Assembly: GCA_016195725.1 (NCBI GenBank)
Contig: JACPZB010000021.1
Span: 1-37,210, forward strand
Length of the DNA: 37,210 bases
Direction of reading: 5' to 3'
DNA from: Deltaproteobacteria bacterium
Lineage (GTDB): Bacteria > Desulfobacterota > GWC2-55-46 > UBA9637
Of this stretch, positions 7,279-15,254 are shown piece by piece. Position numbers and translations under genes: made by a program. The notes beneath the pieces are model-generated. The model saw nothing but the letters and a program-made list of their open reading frames with translations, was not told the origin of the DNA and ran no database searches. The number at the start of each line of letters is the position of its first letter. The stretch's first letter is position 1.

Positions 7279-8715
7279 TTATTCCCCTTCTGATTCTTCC
7301 AGCCAATTATTTATAAATTTAACAGCATCTCGTTTGCTTTTTACAATCCCCTCACCTTCAACCTCTGCTAATTTATTCAATATTCTTCCCACTATCACGC
7401 CTTCTGGAATGTTAAAAATATCCATGACCTCTTCTCCATTCAATATAGGTTTCGGCTTTTTTACTGAATAAACTTTGTAGTAAAAACCAATGAGGTCTCT
7501 TACGAGGGATGCAAGCTCTGGATCGTCTCCATCTCGGGTAGCTCTGGCGTCTGCGAAGGCAAGCAAAAGGAGAAGAAGGCCGTCGCCTCCGCCCATGACT
7601 CTAAATAGATGTGCCTTTGACCTGTTCGTTGGCTTGTCAAAGGATGCCAGATTAAAAACCCGGTGGTGATTTCTGCCAAGCCTTGCAATAAGCCCAATAG
7701 CGGCCCTGCTTAGCTTAAGACGTTTTCCTATCCGTTTACTAATAATTTCTCCTTCTCCTTCGTGACCTATAAATCTTATTCTGTCTTCTTCTCTTTTCAT
7801 TGTTACTGCTTTTCCAACATCATGGAGGAAAAGGGCAATTTTAAATAGCCCTCTTTTAGCAATATTCCCAAAGGTTATTTCAAAATAAGCATAAAGATTA
7901 TCAGCAAATTCTGGCGCAAAGGCATTCAGGTTGTTGTAAAGATTTTCTCCCTGTTCTAATGTCTTAAGTGAATGGGATAGAAGATTATAATCTTTCAAAC
8001 TCTCCCAATTCCTAATTTCGGGTATAATTTCACGGAGCAAAGAAAGTTCATGAAGTTTTTTTACATAATAAGCCGCCTCAGAGCAATAAAGTATAAGAAA
8101 AAATTCATCCCGTATCCTCTCCCACGAAGATTTGGGCAGGAGATTGGCTTTTGCTTGTATATATTTTTCTGTTTCTTTATCTATTTTTAAGTTGTATTGT
8201 GCAGAAAGCCTTACAGCACGAAGTAATCTTAATGGATCCTCATCAAAAATCTCTGGCTTAAGCATTCTTATTATTTTATTTTCTGCATCGTTTATGCCCT
8301 TGAAAATGTCTATTATCGCCGCATCCTTCTTTTTAAAAAGCGCATTCATATCCACTGACAAGGCATTTATTGTAAAATCTCTACGGCTGAGATCTTCCCA
8401 TATGTCTTTTCCTTTGCGCTGCGAAATGTCAATATTGAACATGCCATCTCTATGTTTAACATTAACCCTGTATGATTCAAGTTTTTTGTCAAGCAGGAAG
8501 GGACTTCCCTTAAGTCTGCCTGCAATGAGATTGGCCGTTTCCTTAACCTTTCCATCTAATACAATATCATAGTCAAAACCCAATGGCCTTGATAGAGCAA
8601 GATTGCGCAGTACTCCCCCTACAAGGTATGCCTCTGCTTTTACAGCATTGACACCATCAAAAATGGCGCGGAGGATTGATTCATTCTTTAACTGCAATAT
8701 TGCATCAGTCTTCAT
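7279..8715 (-). CDS. tRNA nucleotidyltransferase / poly(A) polymerase family protein with HD domain
   Basis: This class II nucleotidyltransferase probably adds or repairs tRNA CCA ends. The 478-aa protein shows the head domain with YLVGGVLRN, the metal-binding pair in FDYDIVL, then RRDFTINAL and FDEDPLRLLRAVR, which bind the nucleotide and primer. A long helical body follows and then a C-terminal HD-type domain (LFLHDVGK, and HEGEG, RNHH further on) as in the CCA enzymes with phosphohydrolase activity. Its own site is just after a terminator, with GAGG ten bases before the ATG. It lies beside a tRNA gene that already encodes CCA, so it may serve repair or act as an A-adding or poly(A) enzyme; sequence alone cannot separate these. 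Confidence 0.9.
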   Translation of the reverse strand: MKTDAILQLKNESILRAIFDGVNAVKAEAYLVGGVLRNLALSRPLGFDYDIVLDGKVKETANLIAGRLKGSPFLLDKKLESYRVNVKHRDGMFNIDISQRKGKDIWEDLSRRDFTINALSVDMNALFKKKDAAIIDIFKGINDAENKIIRMLKPEIFDEDPLRLLRAVRLSAQYNLKIDKETEKYIQAKANLLPKSSWERIRDEFFLILYCSEAAYYVKKLHELSLLREIIPEIRNWESLKDYNLLSHSLKTLEQGENLYNNLNAFAPEFADNLYAYFEITFGNIAKRGLFKIALFLHDVGKAVTMKREEDRIRFIGHEGEGEIISKRIGKRLKLSRAAIGLIARLGRNHHRVFNLASFDKPTNRSKAHLFRVMGGGDGLLLLLLAFADARATRDGDDPELASLVRDLIGFYYKVYSVKKPKPILNGEEVMDIFNIPEGVIVGRILNKLAEVEGEGIVKSKRDAVKFINNWLEESEGE

Positions 8716-8733
8716 TACTTATTAACCTCTGCA

Positions 8734-8762
8734 AAATAAAAAGGCCGACTAAGGCGGCCTTG
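8734..8762 (-). terminator. Rho-independent terminator after the TPR gene
   Basis: On the minus strand AAGGCCG and CGGCCTT form a seven-base stem around a short loop, followed by TTTTATTTT. It ends the acc/lipM/TPR transcript just before the nucleotidyltransferase gene. Confidence 0.9.
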
Positions 8763-8788
8763 AAAATGGTTTATACTAATATCATCTA

Positions 8789-10717
8789 TCACAAGAGTTC
8801 AATCTCAATCATATTATCTCGTGATGGAATAGCCTCTGTCTCATCGCCCTTCTTTGTTTTTTTTATCAACCTATTCACTTTAGAAGCAACCTCTCTGAAT
8901 GTTTTGTCCGTCTCATATACAGATTTAAATACCTCTACTGCCTCATGGCTGTTTCCAGATGCTTCATAGGCTAATCCAAGTTCATACATAAGCCCTTTTC
9001 TTTCCTCATCGCTCCTTCCGCCAACCTTTAGCCCTTTTAAAAAATTGCTGATAGCCTCCTGATAATTTCCTTTTGCCATGGAACTCAAACCGAGGCGGTT
9101 ATAGCAATCAAATTCAAATGACGGATCTTTCAAGGCAATCTTAAATTCTCTCATCGCATCGTTGTAAAGTTCCATCTCCATATATGCAATACCAAGGTTA
9201 TAATGGGTTTCACTGTTCTCCTTGCTTAACTGCTTTTCTACACCTTGCTTAAATTCTGTAAGGGTCTCTTTTCCCTCTGAACCAGATGTCCATGATTCTG
9301 TGAGAAAGCCCAGAGCCTCTTCCAGGCCTAACTCTAAAGAAAGATCAACATATCCTTCTTCAGGCGAGGATTCTAATTCGCCCATTACTCTAGACCCTTC
9401 GGGCATAAACTCTTCCAACCCCTCTAAACCATGGCTTTTTGCAGGTTCTTTAACTACCTTACTGGCCTCAATTTTTTCTACAACGGGAAGTTCTTCAACA
9501 GATTCAATATATTCATGGGAAAGTTCCTCTACAATCTCTTCAACATGAGCCTGCCCCTGATTGAATCCTTCAGGGGCGTGTTCCTCATGTGATGTAGGTT
9601 CTTTGATATCTATGAGCGGAACCGCTTCTCTTTTTTCCTTTTTGGCGGCAGCCTTAGCAGCGCTTATCTCAGGCATTTCTATAAGCAGCACATCTTCAAT
9701 CTGTTTCGCATCTTTAGCTTCAACAGGTTTAGCCTCCTGCACAACTTCTATCATCTCTTTCCAAGGTATTAAAGGCTCTTCCTCTGTCTTAACAGCTGAT
9801 GGCTCCTCTGGTGCCGCCTTAAGTTCTGAGGTTAAATCAACGCTGACTTCCGGCCACGATATGAGTGGTTCTTCTTCTGGTATTCTTTCTACAGAGGTGA
9901 CTTTCTTAGCAGCTTCTTGAACTACCGACTTTCTGCCAATGGCGTCCAGGGCATCCTTATCATCAGGATAGAGGGCAAGTATTTTCTCATATATCTCTTT
10001 CCTCTTATCAACCTCGCCTTTTTCTTTATATAATTTTGCGAGTTCTTTATAATACCGTACAAGCTGATTGTTATCGCCCTTAAGCCTGTAGACCTCTGCA
10101 AGTCCTTCTACTATGTCTATATTTTGCCTATTATCAGCATATAACCCTTGATACAACTTTTCAGCCTTTTCAAGCTTGCCATCTTTAACAAGACTTTTAA
10201 ACACCACTGTATACTCTGCCAAGGCATCCTTTGTAAATCCTCTTTTCTGATAATATTCCGATACCTTAAGCCTCACCCCTATATTTTGGGGGTCAGCTTC
10301 TATCATCTTTTTTAATACATCAAACGCTTCGTCAAACTTCCCTTTCTTTTCATAAAAGCTGACAAGTATGCTCAATTCTGCTATAGCATCTGCTATGAGT
10401 TTTTGCTTGGTATAAAGATCGGCAAGTTTGAAATGTATCTCCATAAGGCCTTCGTCTAACTTAAGAATCTGTTTATACACAGCAATGGCCTTCAGATAAA
10501 AACCCTTCTGGGCATGCAGCTTTGCTACTTCGCCATATTCCCTTATTGCCTCATCCCTCTTATTGACCTTTACATACAGGTCTCCTATTCTTAAACGAAT
10601 TGTGGCATCCTTGGGGTCCTTTTCAAGCGCCCTTTTATATTCGGCAATGGCCTTGTCAAGATAACCCTTTTGGACTAATTTTTGCGCCTTATCTATAATT
10701 TTACTTTTTTCATCCAT
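8789..10717 (-). CDS. Tetratricopeptide-repeat protein with acidic linker
   Basis: This 642-aa cytoplasmic protein has no signal peptide. Residues 1 to about 270 hold six or seven TPR units (for example KAIAEYKRALEKDPKD and YKQILKLDEGLMEIHFKLAD). Residues about 270 to 470 are a long acidic, Ala/Glu/Pro-rich linker with repeated EEPLI.W and VPLIDI-like pieces, and residues about 500 to 620 hold further TPRs (ETHYNLGIAYMEMELYNDAM). Such proteins are scaffolds; the partner is unknown. The repeated short hydrophobic motifs in the linker could be docking sites. AGAGAGGAA precedes the ATG. It is the last gene of the block with lipM and accBC and is followed by a terminator. A related helical repeat occurs in the 178-aa Roadblock gene upstream. 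Confidence 0.88.
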   Translation of the reverse strand: MDEKSKIIDKAQKLVQKGYLDKAIAEYKRALEKDPKDATIRLRIGDLYVKVNKRDEAIREYGEVAKLHAQKGFYLKAIAVYKQILKLDEGLMEIHFKLADLYTKQKLIADAIAELSILVSFYEKKGKFDEAFDVLKKMIEADPQNIGVRLKVSEYYQKRGFTKDALAEYTVVFKSLVKDGKLEKAEKLYQGLYADNRQNIDIVEGLAEVYRLKGDNNQLVRYYKELAKLYKEKGEVDKRKEIYEKILALYPDDKDALDAIGRKSVVQEAAKKVTSVERIPEEEPLISWPEVSVDLTSELKAAPEEPSAVKTEEEPLIPWKEMIEVVQEAKPVEAKDAKQIEDVLLIEMPEISAAKAAAKKEKREAVPLIDIKEPTSHEEHAPEGFNQGQAHVEEIVEELSHEYIESVEELPVVEKIEASKVVKEPAKSHGLEGLEEFMPEGSRVMGELESSPEEGYVDLSLELGLEEALGFLTESWTSGSEGKETLTEFKQGVEKQLSKENSETHYNLGIAYMEMELYNDAMREFKIALKDPSFEFDCYNRLGLSSMAKGNYQEAISNFLKGLKVGGRSDEERKGLMYELGLAYEASGNSHEAVEVFKSVYETDKTFREVASKVNRLIKKTKKGDETEAIPSRDNMIEIELL

Positions 10718-10756
10718 AAAGAATTTCCTCTCTATAATACACTGTCGGCAAAAAGT

Positions 10757-11572
10757 TTATGATCCAAAACCAACAAAGTTATGCATATTCCACATATTAG
10801 TTTTATATCTTTCTTCTATAAGTTTATCCCTCAAAGATACTTCATAAGGATTCAAGCCGCCCATAGTAAGATTGATATTCAAACCTTTTTTGATCTTCTC
10901 TGTTAAAATAGTTTTAAACGCATCTTTTTTAACGTTGCTATAAAGTCCAACCCATGCCATCCTTGATAGAGATTCTTTTCCAAATAACCGCAAAACTAAT
11001 TCTCTATCTACGCCAAAAAGAATGGAGCCATGCTGCAGAAACGTCCTTTTAAACCTTCTCTGGGCGCTTCCAACCAATTTTTTGTTGTCTATAATAATCT
11101 CATACCTAGATGGAGAATGGAAGCAGGAAATTTTTCCATGTCCGTTTGCATCCTGTCCTGTATTAAATAGGGAGTTGCATCTTGCATCTTGCATTTTCGC
11201 TTTAACCCCAATTTCTTTCAATGCCTCAAGGAGGCATCCGCTTATTATCCTATATCCCCCAGATATGCCCTCTGCAAACAACCGCTCATTTTCACTGCAA
11301 ATTATTGAATAGGTAATCTCATCACCATGCAGGACAGCCCTGCCGCCAGTGATGCGTCTGACAAAGGGTATACCTTCGCTTAAACAACTTTCAATAATAT
11401 TATGATTAGTGTTTTGAAAACAACCAATGGAAAGTGTCGGAGGGTTCCATTCATACAAGCGTAAGGTAGGCGGGGAAAATCCTTGGCTGCGGCCAGCAAG
11501 AACAGCCTCATCTGTTGCCATGTTCTCCCAGCCGCTTTTAGGCTGGTCGATCAATAATCTCCAGCTATCCAT
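10757..11572 (-). CDS. lipM: Octanoyl/lipoyl transferase, LipM-like
   Basis: This member of the biotin/lipoate A/B protein ligase family is 271 aa. It contains RRITGGRAVLHGDEITYS (the acyl-binding RRxxGG...H motif) and later YEIIIDNKKLVGSAQRR and QHGSIL. The Cys in KISCFHSPSRYE falls at about residue 150, the position of the catalytic Cys in Bacillus LipM. This favours an octanoyltransferase (octanoyl-ACP to an apo-protein) over an ATP-dependent lipoate ligase, although LplA-type activity is the alternative. Just before that Cys the segment MQDARCNSLF is encoded in part by a 7-bp tandem (TTGCATC units), so this loop has been altered by a repeat. No ribosome site is visible; a heptad array with a small hairpin directly precedes the start. 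Confidence 0.85.
   Translation of the reverse strand: MDSWRLLIDQPKSGWENMATDEAVLAGRSQGFSPPTLRLYEWNPPTLSIGCFQNTNHNIIESCLSEGIPFVRRITGGRAVLHGDEITYSIICSENERLFAEGISGGYRIISGCLLEALKEIGVKAKMQDARCNSLFNTGQDANGHGKISCFHSPSRYEIIIDNKKLVGSAQRRFKRTFLQHGSILFGVDRELVLRLFGKESLSRMAWVGLYSNVKKDAFKTILTEKIKKGLNINLTMGGLNPYEVSLRDKLIEERYKTNMWNMHNFVGFGS
11173..11196. repeat. Heptad repeat inside lipM
   Basis: Nearly three units of TTGCATC lie in frame within the coding sequence and encode residues around 126 to 132, just before the predicted active-site Cys. Both strands of this heptamer are stop-free in all frames, unlike the other families here. Confidence 0.8.
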
Positions 11573-11581
11573 AAATAAAAC

Positions 11582-11633
11582 AAGTTATAGGTTTTTCCTA
11601 TTACCTATCATCTCATACCTATTGCCTGTAGTT
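11582..11633. repeat. Heptad array with ATAGG-TTTTT-CCTAT hairpin between accC and lipM
   Basis: GGCTATG-family units surround a short perfect hairpin (ATAGG, five T, CCTAT) at 11587..11601. The same core occurs in the array at 16918..16987 and in complement near 5953. It occupies the whole gap between the accC stop and the lipM start. Confidence 0.8.
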
Positions 11634-12975
11634 ATGCAAACCTATTCAAAAAATTTATATCAACCCTGCCGGCAATAAAGTCGCTGTCGTTCATTATTTT
11701 TTTATGCAATGGAATATTTGTTTTAACCCCCTCTATCTCCATCTCATCTAATGCCATTGCCATTCTTTTGAGAGCCTCTGCCCTTGTATCCCCATGGACT
11801 ATCAACTTGGCAAGCAGTGAATCGTAGTGCGGAGGAACTGTGTAGTTGCAAGATATCGCTGAATCAATCCGCACCCCAGGACCGCCTGGCATCTGAAGGC
11901 TTGTAATCTTGCCAGGAGACGGCACGAATGTATCAGGGTCCTCTGCATTTATCCTGCATTCTATCGAATGGCCTTTAAGTCTTATATGCTTCTGCTTAAA
12001 TCTTATCCGTTCGCCTGTCGCAAGTCGTATCTGCTCCTTAATTATGTCTATTCCTGTTATCATTTCTGTTACAGGGTGTTCAACCTGAATCCTTGTATTC
12101 ATCTCCATGAAGTAGTATCGCAGATTTTTATCTAACAGAAATTCTACTGTTCCGACATTTGTATAAGCTATTGCCCTTGCTATCTTAACAGCAGCCTCCC
12201 CCATTCCCCTTCTTAACCGTTCATCAAGAACAGGAGACGGCGCCTCTTCCAATATTTTCTGATGCCTGCGCTGAATGGAGCAGTCTCTTTCTCCAAGATA
12301 AACAACATTTCCATATTTGTCAGCCATAATCTGAATTTCTATATGCCGGGGGGCTTCGCAATATTTTTCAATAAAAATATCTCCGTTTCCGAATGCAGCC
12401 TGCGCCTCATTTTTGGCAGTATGAAATAGATTGCCAAAACTGGCTGGAGTATGAACCAGCTTCATACCCCTGCCGCCGCCGCCAACAGCGGCTTTTATAA
12501 TTACAGGAAAACCTATTCTGCGCGCAATATCTACAGCATCCTTTTCATCCTTAATTCCAGCACTGCTCCATGGAAGGACGGATACTCTCAATCTTTCCAC
12601 TTCCTTCTTAGCCTGAATTTTATTTCCCATAAGACGAATGCTGTTAGAGCTTGGGCCTATAAACTTTATGCCACAGTTTTCGCATATTTCTGCAAACTCA
12701 GCATTTTCCGCCAGAAAGCCATAGCCAGGATGTATGGCCTCTGCATCTGTCACTTCCGCAGCGCTAATGATGGAAGATACATTGAGATAACTGTCTTTGC
12801 TCTTTGCAGGGCCTATACAGATAGCCTCGTCAGCAAGCTTTGTGTGCAGGTTATCCTTGTCCGCTTCAGAATAGACAGCAACAGTCCTTATGCCGAGCTC
12901 TTTGCAGGCCCTGATAATCCTTACAGCTATCTCACCCCTGTTTGCGATAAGTATTTTGTGAAACATAGGTTTCAT
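11632..12975 (-). CDS. accC: Biotin carboxylase subunit of acetyl-CoA carboxylase
   Basis: AccC carboxylates biotin on AccB using ATP and bicarbonate, the first step of fatty-acid synthesis. The ATP-grasp fold is complete at about 447 aa. It begins FHKILIANRGEIAVRIIRAC and includes HPGYGFLAENAEFA, the ATP loop AAVGGGGRGMKLV, GERDCSIQRRHQK and the catalytic EMNTRIQVEHPVTE. Two ATGs (12975 and 12966) are candidates; MFHKILIANRG at 12966 is where most homologs begin. The ORF track start (TTG 12984) lies inside a heptad array. No Shine-Dalgarno is visible because that array fills the 60 bases between accB and accC. Translation may rely on reinitiation. Confidence 0.96.
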   Translation of the reverse strand: MKPMFHKILIANRGEIAVRIIRACKELGIRTVAVYSEADKDNLHTKLADEAICIGPAKSKDSYLNVSSIISAAEVTDAEAIHPGYGFLAENAEFAEICENCGIKFIGPSSNSIRLMGNKIQAKKEVERLRVSVLPWSSAGIKDEKDAVDIARRIGFPVIIKAAVGGGGRGMKLVHTPASFGNLFHTAKNEAQAAFGNGDIFIEKYCEAPRHIEIQIMADKYGNVVYLGERDCSIQRRHQKILEEAPSPVLDERLRRGMGEAAVKIARAIAYTNVGTVEFLLDKNLRYYFMEMNTRIQVEHPVTEMITGIDIIKEQIRLATGERIRFKQKHIRLKGHSIECRINAEDPDTFVPSPGKITSLQMPGGPGVRIDSAISCNYTVPPHYDSLLAKLIVHGDTRAEALKRMAMALDEMEIEGVKTNIPLHKKIMNDSDFIAGRVDINFLNRFA

Positions 12976-13035
12976 TAAAGGCAATAGGCTATGGACTATG
13001 GAACGATTACCTAATAGCCTATCGCCTATTACCTC
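12976..13035. repeat. Heptad array between accB and accC
   Basis: GGCAATA/GGCTATG units are followed by opposed CTAATAG, CCTATCG and CCTATTA units. The array occupies the entire accB-accC gap and abuts the accC start region, displacing any ribosome site. Confidence 0.8.
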
Positions 13036-13037
13036 TT

Positions 13038-13502
13038 TTAAGTTGCTTCTATAATAAATAACGGCTCACCATACTCAACAGGCTGGCCGTTTTCTATTAA
13101 AATAGAGATAATCTTGCCACCAAACTCAGATTCTATCTCATTCATAAGCTTCATTGCCTCTACAATGCATACTATTTGCCCCTTTTTTACAATATCTCCA
13201 ACTTCTACAAATGGTTTGCTGTCTGGAGATGGCATCCTGTAAAAGGTGCCAACCATGGGAGAGGTAATTTGTTTTTGCTTGTCAGATTTAGAAGGCTCCG
13301 TTGTTTCCACTTTTTGCTCCTCTAATTGCAACTGAGGCGCCGCAGTAAGTGGCGTAACCAATGTTGGAGTTTTTACTATTGAGGCCTCAGAAGCAATACC
13401 TCTCTTTATTCTTATCTTCTCATTTGGCCTTTCAAGTTCAAACTCAACAACATCTGTATTGCTTAAAAATTTCACAATATCCTCAATTTCTTTAAAATCC
13501 AT
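13038..13502 (-). CDS. accB: Biotin carboxyl carrier protein of acetyl-CoA carboxylase
   Basis: AccB carries the biotin prosthetic group. It is 154 aa long, with a typical N-terminal helical domain ([20 protein letters not shown]), a Pro/Ala/Thr-rich flexible linker and a C-terminal biotinyl domain. The biotin-attachment Lys is in [11 protein letters not shown], and the domain begins with the conserved [25 protein letters not shown] lies five bases before the ATG, a strong site. accC follows in the same direction. The LipM-like gene nearby suggests a grouping of protein-bound cofactors, although LipM acts on lipoyl domains rather than on AccB. Confidence 0.97.
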   Translation of the reverse strand: MDFKEIEDIVKFLSNTDVVEFELERPNEKIRIKRGIASEASIVKTPTLVTPLTAAPQLQLEEQKVETTEPSKSDKQKQITSPMVGTFYRMPSPDSKPFVEVGDIVKKGQIVCIVEAMKLMNEIESEFGGKIISILIENGQPVEYGEPLFIIEAT

Positions 13503-13512
13503 TTTAACCTCC

Positions 13513-13606
13513 CATCATCGTAAACTGTGAACTGTAAACTGTTTACTTTTTCAGTTGCCGATTTTCGTTTTACCGTTCACTACTTACAGTTTACCATTCA
13601 CAGTCT
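13513..13606. repeat. Heptad array, GTAAACT family, between pepQ and accB
   Basis: Units GTAAACT, GTGAACT and GTAAACT run in one direction. After a T-rich centre come opposed units of the CAGTTTAC type. The two halves can pair. The array fills the entire gap between the pepQ stop and the accB ribosome site. Confidence 0.8.
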
Positions 13607-14674
13607 TCATAATACCGCCATCTCCTTAGACATCTTTGTCAAAACTTTGCAACCATCCCGCGTAACCAAAACCATATCTTCAATCCTTACCCCGCCCCAG
13701 TCAGGAATATATATCCCGGGTTCTATGGTAAAAACCATCCCCTCTTCTATCGCGGCGTTATTATAAGGAGATATATTAGGCCATTCATGAACTGCGAGTC
13801 CTACACCATGTCCTGTGCCATGACCAAAATATTTGCCATACTCCGCAGCTTTAATAAAATCTCTTGCAACAGAATCTATATATGATGCCTTGACTCCTGG
13901 CCTAACAGCATCTATCGCATAATCATGCGCATCCTTAACTATCTGATATATTTTTTTCTGCTCCCTGCTTGGCTGTCCCACAACAAATGTACATGTCTCA
14001 TCCGAATTATATCCTTGGTATGTTGCACCAAGGTCCACAATAACCATCTCAGATTTTTTTATCCTCTTATCAGATGCCTTGCCGTGTGGAAGGGCCGCTC
14101 TTATACCAGACGCAACAATTATATCAAAAGGAATATCTTCAGCGCCCATTTTTTTCATTGCCATTTCTATGGCGAGGGCTATATCACGCTCTAAAATACC
14201 CGGCATTATGCAATCTATCGCAGTCCTAAAGCCAACCGATGCCAGATCGATGGCCTTTCGTATTCTTTTTAGTTCGTCTTCATCCTTACTGCATCGTATC
14301 TTGTCAATATCATCAGGGGCAAGAAAAAACCTCTTTCCACGCAGCAAATTCTTCAGTTTATGATATGTATCGTACGTAATGCCTTGTCCTTCAAATCCTA
14401 CAACTTTAGATTCCAACTCCTTGATTAAAGATGCGGTATCTTCAATCTGTCTTTTATATATCCTGACCTTTAATCCTACTATCTCATCCTTTGCCTGTGT
14501 AGCATATCTTGAATCAGTTAAAAAGAAGGCACGGTGGGGGGTTGCAATAATAACCCCGCTGCTTCCTGTAAAGCCGCTGAAATACCGTATATTCTCCAGT
14601 GTGGTAATAATTAAAGTATCTATCTTCCATGTATGCAGCCTTTTCTGAAGACTGTATAATCTTGATTTCAGAAT
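13607..14674 (-). CDS. M24-family metallopeptidase (Xaa-Pro dipeptidase/aminopeptidase type), probable ATT start
   Basis: This peptidase cleaves peptides with Pro at the second position using two metal ions. The C-terminal pita-bread domain shows HGKASDKRI, VIVDLGATYQGYNSDETCTF (metal Asp pair), FGHGTGHGVGLAVHE (metal His), IEPGIYIPDWGGVRIED (metal Glu residues). The ORF track starts at a TTG (14416) and loses the N-terminal domain. The frame actually stays open upstream and encodes NIRYFSGFTGSSGVIIATP, the standard creatinase-type N-terminal motif, back to a stop. That stretch has no ATG, GTG or TTG. The best start is ATT at 14674, with AAGGA five bases upstream, giving the normal 355 aa; CTG at 14671 is next best. 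It follows the Roadblock gene by 12 bases. Confidence 0.85.
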   Translation of the reverse strand: MLKSRLYSLQKRLHTWKIDTLIITTLENIRYFSGFTGSSGVIIATPHRAFFLTDSRYATQAKDEIVGLKVRIYKRQIEDTASLIKELESKVVGFEGQGITYDTYHKLKNLLRGKRFFLAPDDIDKIRCSKDEDELKRIRKAIDLASVGFRTAIDCIMPGILERDIALAIEMAMKKMGAEDIPFDIIVASGIRAALPHGKASDKRIKKSEMVIVDLGATYQGYNSDETCTFVVGQPSREQKKIYQIVKDAHDYAIDAVRPGVKASYIDSVARDFIKAAEYGKYFGHGTGHGVGLAVHEWPNISPYNNAAIEEGMVFTIEPGIYIPDWGGVRIEDMVLVTRDGCKVLTKMSKEMAVL

Positions 14675-14686
14675 CTGATTCCTTAT

Positions 14687-15223
14687 TTAAAACTCCTTTC
14701 GTACACTGGCTACTGCCCTTTTTAATAAATACCGCGCCTTCCCCAAATTTTCACCGGGGCCAAGCACTATTGCCATAAAATAATCTTGATTTATAAGCCT
14801 CATTACTATCATAGAACCTTCAGCTGAGACGGACATCTCTTCTACATTGCCGAGCGCCAGCATAGAAGATGCGTTCTTTGCTTCACTCAATATTCTGGCA
14901 TATTCCACACCTAAGGCATCCATATCATAGGCAGCACTGCCTTTTATATAGTTTTGGATTGCAATCCCATCCTTTGCCATGATAGTGCCTGCTACACCAC
15001 CAGGCGCCTTATCAACCAGCTCTTTCAATATTTCTAAAAAGCCCATATCATGCCCTCCCTTTTTAAGCAAAACTTGATAAATTTTTATGGCATCTCTTTT
15101 AAGCCCCTGTCTCTCTAAGATTTCCGCCATTGTTAAAGTATAAAATTTATCATTATCCGGCAGCCATCCCTCGTTGTCATCACCCTCTTCTATAATCGCC
15201 TCCTCAACTGTCTCTCTCTCCAT
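14687..15223 (-). CDS. Roadblock/LC7-domain protein with N-terminal TPR-like helix pair
   Basis: A 178-aa soluble protein. Residues about 25 to 55 (FYTLTMAEILERQGLKRDAI and IYQVLLKK) look like one TPR-type helical hairpin. Residues about 75 to 170 form a Roadblock/LC7 fold (GVAGTIMAKDGIAIQNYIKG, then a central helix with SSMLALGNVEEMS, then MIVMRLINQDYFMAIVLGPG). MglB-type Roadblock proteins are GTPase-activating partners of small Ras-like GTPases such as MglA that set cell polarity and can place type IV pili. No MglA-like gene is in the window, so a link to the nearby pil genes is inference. The ATG follows a run of five G at four bases. It is between aroB and pepQ. Confidence 0.82.
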   Translation of the reverse strand: MERETVEEAIIEEGDDNEGWLPDNDKFYTLTMAEILERQGLKRDAIKIYQVLLKKGGHDMGFLEILKELVDKAPGGVAGTIMAKDGIAIQNYIKGSAAYDMDALGVEYARILSEAKNASSMLALGNVEEMSVSAEGSMIVMRLINQDYFMAIVLGPGENLGKARYLLKRAVASVRKEF

Positions 15224-15254
15224 TTTTCCCCCTAAAAAGCATACCTGAGCTTAT

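Noticed and set aside
10757-11572. Lipoate-protein ligase LplA as the main call
   Set aside because: A Cys at the LipM catalytic position in the SCFHSPSRYE context favours octanoyltransferase; LplA kept as the alternative.
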